From NCBI RefSeq assembly GCF_033297395.1, contig NW_027041823.1, forward strand, positions 2,077,302-2,141,301: a stretch of DNA of 64,000 nucleotides. Reading direction: 5' to 3'. The notes below the pieces were generated by a model. The model did no database searches and was not told where the DNA came from. It saw only the letters and a list, made by a program, of their open reading frames with translations. Positions 58,481-64,000 of this stretch are shown here, in pieces (the stretch's first letter is position 1; each line of letters starts with the position of its first letter). The stretch comes from Canariomyces notabilis. Its lineage: Eukaryota; Ascomycota; Sordariomycetes; Sordariales; Chaetomiaceae. Both the position numbers and the translations under genes were made by a program.

Positions 58481-61400
58481 ATGGTATCGACGACAGGCGC
58501 TGGCGCGTCCGATACCGCCTCGGGTGCCGAAGGCTCAGAACTCGCAGTCATTCCCGGACACGATGCTAGAACCGAACTAGAGGACATGACTGGACCAGTC
58601 TCGAACGACAACGACACGCTGCTTCCCTCGCCAGTAGCTAGAGCCATCAGCTTCGCGACACGATCGACTGGTCTCGCCATTCGCATGGGCAGCGCGATAG
58701 GTTGTTATGGGTTAGACGCCGCCAAATTCACGACATTGTCAAGCTTTGAGTTGGGTCGTACAGTACTAGAGGGCATCCTGAGCAGGGCCGGCAGAGATGC
58801 CGTGTCCCGTGCTGACTCGGACATTGCGAGGCAAGACGCAGAAACCATCCTCGAGACGGCTGTGTCGACGCTACACCGTGCTATGGGGCATATCGTGTTC
58901 TGGACTGCGACCGGCTTTAATTTGACAAGTACAACGCTGTCCGTGTTTTCCGACATGTCCCAGGTGGTTCTCTCGATGCTGGATCAGTTCTTTGGGTCGA
59001 CCGACTCCTCCCGCGCCATGGCAAGCATTGTCGCCATGATTCGCCGAGAATTCGAGAACCCGGCTACGGGTGTCCAAGGAGAGACAGTCGGTGTCCTTGA
59101 TTTGGTAATCGGGTTGTGCAGCATGGCATACCTCCAGAGGTCGTGCCACTCATTGCTAGAAGACGACATTCGTGCTTTACGCGTTGAGGAGACGGTATGG
59201 GATGTGGTTGTCCTCTCAGATGGCGTGCGTGTCGATATTCACAACGACGGTTATAACGCGACACGCCAACCAGAGAGAACTCAAGCGCTTCAATACAGAT
59301 CTGCGGAAGCGATCGCTCCTGCAATACCGAGTGTCGAAGTACAAAACGATAGCCAAGACGGGGTTGATGCACCAACATTGCAACTCCAGCGGGAAATCAT
59401 GAGGTCCTTGCCAGACAATGCTCAGGTATCAATAACTAGGGAAGTATCCACGTCGGAGATAATCACTGTCGAGATAACCGGCGACGCACCCCATGTCAAA
59501 GTTGAGCCGCCACCTGGACTTGAGTTGATTGAGGAGAGCTGGGTGGATCGTCAGCCAGGACGTCAAGTGCAGGCAAGGCCGGAGGATAACCACAGCAGCA
59601 CTGCTCCGCGCTCCCGTCTTGTTTTCCGGCGTAATCGCCGTCAGGAAACAAAGGCTTCATTTCAAAGGGTCGACGGCGACGTCAGCCCCATCAAGGCGGA
59701 GACCGAGTTCTTGGAAAGCCCAGGTACCGGAAGCGGCAGTGAACGCGAGGATCTGATTGCTAACTCACCTCGACATTCCATGGATCATGAAGAATTGCAT
59801 CCCTTCCAGCCCAGCCGGTCTGCCATGGGGGCTTCTGCTCCCCTGATGCCGCTCACTCCGGCGTCAGACGGCCCAGTTGCCCATCAGCCTGCTTGTAATA
59901 ACCTCGCCAACCAGAAACGCTCCCGTTCAGTTCTGGCCAATTCTTCGACAGCACCTAGGATTCGATCGATTCCATCACCCGACACGCAGCTGGGCAGTAA
60001 TTCGCTACCATCTAGAAGCAAAAACGAGACTGATGCCGGTTATAAGCTCTCGGAAAAGAAAAGCGGGTTTCGAGGGGTTCTAAAGAAGCCAATGTCCATA
60101 TTCCACAAGGACGATTCTATCCTGGACATGGCCATCAGCAAGAAAGGAATCAAGCGTTCAGCGGCTAGCCCGCCAACAGGCAGGGCCAGCACAGCAACTC
60201 AGGACGGACTGCACAGTCCTTTTGTCAGCATCCAGCAGCCATCATTGATAGCAAAAAGTGGCCCGCCTTCCCCGGTTCAGGGAACGTCTGATGTGGTTCG
60301 AAGACCGCTCAGACGGACTCCTTCCACCGCGAGTTTCTTCTCGGTACATGAGAGTCGCCGCGAATCGACGGTCTCTTTGACTGAGACATATTCGCTTACA
60401 TCTTCCGGCGAACATCGACACGTCTCGGTATTCGGCGAGGCTGCAATGAGCGGTCCAGTCATGAAGAAAGTCACCTCGGAGACTCATCTTCCCATTCAGC
60501 ACTACGCTCCGGAGAGAACCCACCGCCGGCTGAACTCCAAAGGGTACACCCCCAGCATTTATACGCTGAAGGCGAACGCGTCGGAGACATCTCTGGTCCC
60601 ATACCACCCTGGTGGCGGGAGTGCATTTTCTGGCGGCGAGGCTCTGGGAACGCTCAGGCAGGCAGGAGTGGTAGATGGCATGTTTCCTAGATACCACCTA
60701 TTGCGCAACATTACACGCTACATGCGGTTTGCCTCGGCCTCGTATGGGTCCAAGTTTCTCAAAGTACTCGGGATTGCTACTGAGATGCCGATCCCTGGTC
60801 TTTCGGACGACACACATCATGAGCTGCGGTCATTCGCCCATCACACAAGGTCAGACCCCAGCAGCATACTCTTGTCGTCTTTCATAGATCCCCAGGGCGG
60901 TTCAGACGGCAGCGGTTCGACCAACACCGGCGTGCCACTCGTGCATTACGTCTCTCTGGATCACGAGTCCAAGGCGGTCGTGCTCACGTGCCGCGGCACC
61001 CTCGGCTTCGAGGACGTTCTGACGGACATGACATGCGAATATGACGAATTAGTCTGGAGAGGGAGGTCGTACAAAGTCCATAAGGGCGTCCACGCTTCGG
61101 CGAAGCGTCTCCTGTACGGCGGCGACGGCAGGGTCCTCTACATTCTCAAGACCGCCCTGGAGGAATTTCCCGATTATGGCCTAATCTTAACAGGCCATTC
61201 CCTCGGCGGAGCGGTTACCTCTCTTCTAGGCGTTATGCTCTCCGACCCGGCCCCTCTTCCAGGAACTCCCGCCTCGTTCTTCGTCACGTCATCCTCGGAT
61301 CCCCATGCCAGACTCCTCCCCGCAACAAATTCCTCCACTGGCCCCGCGCCACCACCACCGCACGTATGCCTGCCGCCAGGCAGACCAATCCACGTGTACG

Positions 61401-62002
61401 CCTACGGGCCGCCGTCAACAATGTGCCCCTCGCTGAGCGCGTCCACGCGGGGGCTCGTCACGACCGTCGTCTACGGCAACGACCTCGTGCCCTACCTCTC
61501 CCTGGGCGTGCTGCATGACTTCCAGGCTGTCGCGCTCGCCCTCAAGACGGACAATTCGGCCGCCAAGACCGATCTGCGCCAGCGTGTCTGGGGCGCCCTG
61601 CGCGGGGGCATTGAAGGCGCGTGGAGGGGCACCGACGCATACCCGTTTGCGAAGCCGCCGCCGGCAGCGAGGGGAGAAAAAGGGAGCGAGAGTGATTACT
61701 GGGCGTATGCGGCTCTTAAAGTGCTCAGGTCGAGCATGCTGAACGAGAAGCTTGTCCCTCCTGGAGAGGTTTTTCTGGTTGAGAGCCAGGGGGTTCTGAG
61801 GCGGGATGCTTTTGTATCGGCGGCGGGGGGAGACCATCACTTTGGGAGGCCAGCTACTAGGATTGTTCTCAAGTATGTGAGGAATGTGGAGAGGCGGTTT
61901 GCGGAGGTGAGGTTTGGCGTGAGCATGTTGACGGATCATAGCCCTGGGAAATACGAGGCCGCGTTGGACCGGCTGATGGTTGGGGTCATGGGCGGGTCGT
62001 GA
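58481..62002 (+). CDS. Large class 3 lipase (diacylglycerol-lipase-like)
   Basis: A single exon of 1173 residues. The lipase domain fills about 740-1110. It has HYVSLDHESKAVVLTCRGT, an oxyanion-region FEDVLTDMTCEYDEL, the nucleophile elbow LTGHSLGGAV (Ser907), the acid Asp in VYGNDLVPYLS and a His in VLHDF. The first 730 residues are a family-specific extension: a hydrophobic helical stretch (about 60-230) followed by disordered Ser/Pro/Arg-rich sequence. No signal peptide is visible, so the enzyme is probably intracellular and membrane-associated. This layout resembles fungal relatives of sn1-specific diacylglycerol lipases, which release fatty acid from diacylglycerol. It converges with the GH43 gene with 162 bases between stops. 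Confidence 0.9.
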   Translation: MVSTTGAGASDTASGAEGSELAVIPGHDARTELEDMTGPVSNDNDTLLPSPVARAISFATRSTGLAIRMGSAIGCYGLDAAKFTTLSSFELGRTVLEGILSRAGRDAVSRADSDIARQDAETILETAVSTLHRAMGHIVFWTATGFNLTSTTLSVFSDMSQVVLSMLDQFFGSTDSSRAMASIVAMIRREFENPATGVQGETVGVLDLVIGLCSMAYLQRSCHSLLEDDIRALRVEETVWDVVVLSDGVRVDIHNDGYNATRQPERTQALQYRSAEAIAPAIPSVEVQNDSQDGVDAPTLQLQREIMRSLPDNAQVSITREVSTSEIITVEITGDAPHVKVEPPPGLELIEESWVDRQPGRQVQARPEDNHSSTAPRSRLVFRRNRRQETKASFQRVDGDVSPIKAETEFLESPGTGSGSEREDLIANSPRHSMDHEELHPFQPSRSAMGASAPLMPLTPASDGPVAHQPACNNLANQKRSRSVLANSSTAPRIRSIPSPDTQLGSNSLPSRSKNETDAGYKLSEKKSGFRGVLKKPMSIFHKDDSILDMAISKKGIKRSAASPPTGRASTATQDGLHSPFVSIQQPSLIAKSGPPSPVQGTSDVVRRPLRRTPSTASFFSVHESRRESTVSLTETYSLTSSGEHRHVSVFGEAAMSGPVMKKVTSETHLPIQHYAPERTHRRLNSKGYTPSIYTLKANASETSLVPYHPGGGSAFSGGEALGTLRQAGVVDGMFPRYHLLRNITRYMRFASASYGSKFLKVLGIATEMPIPGLSDDTHHELRSFAHHTRSDPSSILLSSFIDPQGGSDGSGSTNTGVPLVHYVSLDHESKAVVLTCRGTLGFEDVLTDMTCEYDELVWRGRSYKVHKGVHASAKRLLYGGDGRVLYILKTALEEFPDYGLILTGHSLGGAVTSLLGVMLSDPAPLPGTPASFFVTSSSDPHARLLPATNSSTGPAPPPPHVCLPPGRPIHVYAYGPPSTMCPSLSASTRGLVTTVVYGNDLVPYLSLGVLHDFQAVALALKTDNSAAKTDLRQRVWGALRGGIEGAWRGTDAYPFAKPPPAARGEKGSESDYWAYAALKVLRSSMLNEKLVPPGEVFLVESQGVLRRDAFVSAAGGDHHFGRPATRIVLKYVRNVERRFAEVRFGVSMLTDHSPGKYEAALDRLMVGVMGGS

Positions 62003-62164
62003 TGTTTTATAGAGGGATAGGGGGCGGGCGATTTTCTACATGTTGTGATGCATATTGAGACGGATATTGGGCATGTCAAGGGAGTATTATATCAGAACAG
62101 GATACCTCATTTTTTGGCTTGTTTACATTGGAGAAGCTAGGATATTACATTTGCCTTTTTACTA

Positions 62165-63145
62165 TCAAGGCTTTTCTGATACGATCTTGCCCTCGGCATC
62201 GTAAAAGATCTCCTTGACCTTGACGGACCGCAGATGGTCGACGCCCTTGCTCAGCTCGCAGTCGTGGTGGAACAGCCACCAGCGGCCCTGGAACTCGACG
62301 ATCGAGTGGTGCGTTGTCCAGCCCAGCACGGGCTCGAGGATGCGGCCGCCGTAGGTGAAGGGCCCGTAGGGGCTCGAACCAGTCGCGTAGCACAGGTAGT
62401 GCGTGTCGCCGGTCGAGTAGCTAAAGTAGTAGGTGCCGTTGCGCTTGTGCATCCAGGCGGCCTCGAAGAAGCGCCGGTCGTGGTCGTCGGCCGCAAGCGG
62501 CTTGCCCGTCTCGGGCGCCAGGATCACAATCTCCCGCACCTCCTCAGCGAACTGGCGCATGTCGTCCGTCAGCCGCGCCACCCGAGGCCCCAGAGCGCAC
62601 GCCCCGTCGCCCTTGGGCTCCTGGGGGCCCTGCCACGCGGCGTCGAACACGTCGTTGCCTTTCTGGTAGCACTGCAGCTGCCCACCCCACAGGCCGCCAA
62701 AGTACATGTAGGCCTCGCCGTCGTCGTCGACAAAGGTCGCGGGATCGATGCTGTAGCTGCCCTTAATGGGCTCCGGGTCAGGGGTAAAGGGACCCTCGGG
62801 CCGGTCGCCGACGGCCACACCGATGCGGAAGATGCCCTGCTTGTCGCGGGCGGGGAAGTACAGGTAGTACTTGCCGTTCTTGTGGGCGGCGTCGGGGGCC
62901 CACAGCTGCTTGGACACCCAGGGAATGTCTTCGGTCTTGAGCACGACGCCGTGGTCGACTACGGGCGCGGGCGGGTCCAGCGACTCGGTACTGAAGACGT
63001 GGTAGTCGGCCATGTCGTACTGGTCGCCATTGTCGTTGAACTGGATGTCCGTCTCGCGGTCGTGCGACGGGTAGATGTAGATCTTGCCCTCGAAGACGTG
63101 GGCAGAGGGGTCGGCTGTGTAGAGGTGCGTGATGAGAGGGGCCAT
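62165..63145 (-). CDS. Glycoside hydrolase family 43, intracellular beta-xylosidase type
   Basis: A single exon of 326 residues with no signal peptide. The three catalytic acids of GH43 are visible: Asp12 in YTADPSAHVF (base), Asp134 in YSIDPATF (pKa modulator) and Glu228 in RRFFEAAWMH (acid). Repeated beta-propeller-type strands such as YHVFSTESLD, WAPDAAHKNGKYYLYFPA, YMYFGGLWGG and YYFSYSTGDTHY fill the rest. The sequence closely follows fungal cytosolic Xyl43-type enzymes that split xylobiose and small xylo- or arabino-oligosaccharides taken into the cell. An arabinofuranosidase role is a second option. With polyol and sugar-acid dehydrogenases about 11 kb away, a pentose-use theme is possible. 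The 327-residue ORF on the other strand is a shadow caused by GC-rich third positions. Confidence 0.93.
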   Translation of the reverse strand: MAPLITHLYTADPSAHVFEGKIYIYPSHDRETDIQFNDNGDQYDMADYHVFSTESLDPPAPVVDHGVVLKTEDIPWVSKQLWAPDAAHKNGKYYLYFPARDKQGIFRIGVAVGDRPEGPFTPDPEPIKGSYSIDPATFVDDDGEAYMYFGGLWGGQLQCYQKGNDVFDAAWQGPQEPKGDGACALGPRVARLTDDMRQFAEEVREIVILAPETGKPLAADDHDRRFFEAAWMHKRNGTYYFSYSTGDTHYLCYATGSSPYGPFTYGGRILEPVLGWTTHHSIVEFQGRWWLFHHDCELSKGVDHLRSVKVKEIFYDAEGKIVSEKP

Positions 63146-64000
63146 GGTGGTGGTGACCTTTTTGTTGGAGTTGGGGTAATATGGTGGGGTGGGGAGTCGA
63201 CGAGTATGCGGGGTTAAGATGGAGGAGCAAATGCGGGGAAAGCACGAGCTGGTTCAACGGCGATGAAATATGGATGAAGTCTGCGAAGGTCAACGAGAAT
63301 GCGACGGCAGCAGAGGAACTACCTCAGATATATACCTAGAAGAGGACCCCGATATCATAGTCTGTCGCTTGGATGCTCGTGGCATCTTTTCCCTTCCCCA
63401 ACTGCCCCGTTGTGCTGGGCCGAGCCGGGCGCGTGGATGTCGGAAAGGAGGGCGGGCCCAGTCCACTTCCTATTTATCCCCATTTAACCGTCCGGCCAGC
63501 ATCCCGACTATGGGACTTGGCGGCTCAGCGGAGCCTGTGCCGTTGTCATGTCTGTGATCCTGAGAGGTTTCGGGTTGAGGGGCCGGTGAGTGACGAGAAT
63601 TGTCTGCAGTGGTGTTTGGGCTGCTCTTGACACATTTGGGCTTCCATGTTGAATGGCGCTTCCTAAGCTACGGAGTACCCGTAACATTGATCGTCCCATT
63701 TCCACCTTGGCTTGGGATCTGAGAACCGCTGTGGAAGGATTTCCTTTCCAACTGCTAGTGTGGGGGGATTATTAGAGTGCAAGTTGGATGTTGCGAAGTG
63801 GAGGGAAGTGTTCCACATGTAAAGAATCTGTACAGAATTACGGAGGGGCTCTGGCTCAGGAAATTTGCGCCGTAGCGGGGGTGGGGCTGCGGTACTGTAC
63901 AATACGTGGTTTTGCATTACGGTAAAATCCCATACTAGGCAACACAAGCTCGAGACAGGCTGGGTTGACGCATTTGCAACTCCAACTTCCGTTCACGCTC
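63146..64000. other. Upstream region of the GH43 gene to the window end
   Basis: Carries the GH43 promoter. The short ORFs, including 63270-63557 (plus) and 63663-63947 (minus), show no motifs. No repeat or RNA gene was recognised. Confidence 0.5.

Noticed and set aside
62234..63217. 327-residue plus-strand ORF opposite the GH43 gene
   Set aside because: Val/Ala/Gly-rich shadow frame from GC-rich third positions; the GH43 frame has intact catalytic residues.
1..64000. tRNA, rRNA, CRISPR arrays, secondary-metabolite core enzymes
   Set aside because: No B-box with a matching A-box, no rRNA-like sequence, no regularly spaced repeats and no PKS, NRPS or terpene cyclase motifs were found on reading both strands.

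Overview
The window is nuclear DNA of a filamentous ascomycete, most likely a Sordariomycete (Sordariales-like). The evidence is genes split by short GT-AG introns with CTAAC/CTGAC-type branch sites, fungal-specific members of conserved families (Ayg1-type hydrolase, SHB17, RIM2, PMT1), compact spacing and GC-rich third codon positions. The species cannot be named from the sequence alone. Exon coordinates were read by hand; for every multi-exon model the exon phases were checked and sum to a complete frame, except that the first exon of the SEC2-like gene is uncertain.

Layout: 1-500 is a foldback/MITE-like element with about 136-bp terminal inverted repeats and a 36-bp tandem repeat inside, followed by 3.4 kb without a credible gene. 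From 3.9 to 24 kb lie mostly housekeeping genes: a SAM methyltransferase, a sedoheptulose-bisphosphatase-like histidine phosphatase (SHB17), a small membrane protein, the proteasomal deubiquitinase UBP6, Arp2/3 subunit ARPC4, an RRM protein, the mitochondrial pyrimidine nucleotide carrier RIM2, sorting nexin SNX3 and splicing factor SF3A1/PRP21. From 24.9 to 47 kb lie secretory-pathway and cytoskeleton-type genes: the O-mannosyltransferase PMT1, a Sec2-type Rab exchange factor, two very large intronless low-complexity proteins on the minus strand, and the Golgi syntaxin SED5.

From 48.2 to 63.1 kb the content is more metabolic: an aldo/keto reductase, a zinc polyol dehydrogenase divergent from an SDR dehydrogenase, an Ayg1-type hydrolase (the family that shortens heptaketides in DHN-melanin synthesis) with no polyketide synthase in view, the glucosamine-6-phosphate N-acetyltransferase GNA1, a large class 3 lipase, and an intracellular-type GH43 beta-xylosidase. 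The three adjacent dehydrogenases from three superfamilies look like a small sugar/polyol module; this is inference from neighbourhood.

No tRNA, rRNA, CRISPR array or intact autonomous transposon was seen. The points most worth a second look are the foldback element, an 8-nt microexon, an exon that holds only the ATG codon, a KDEL-type C-terminus on PMT1, a presequence-like in-frame stretch upstream of the reductase ATG, the orphan Ayg1-type gene beside the dehydrogenases, and the two large unrecognised low-complexity proteins.
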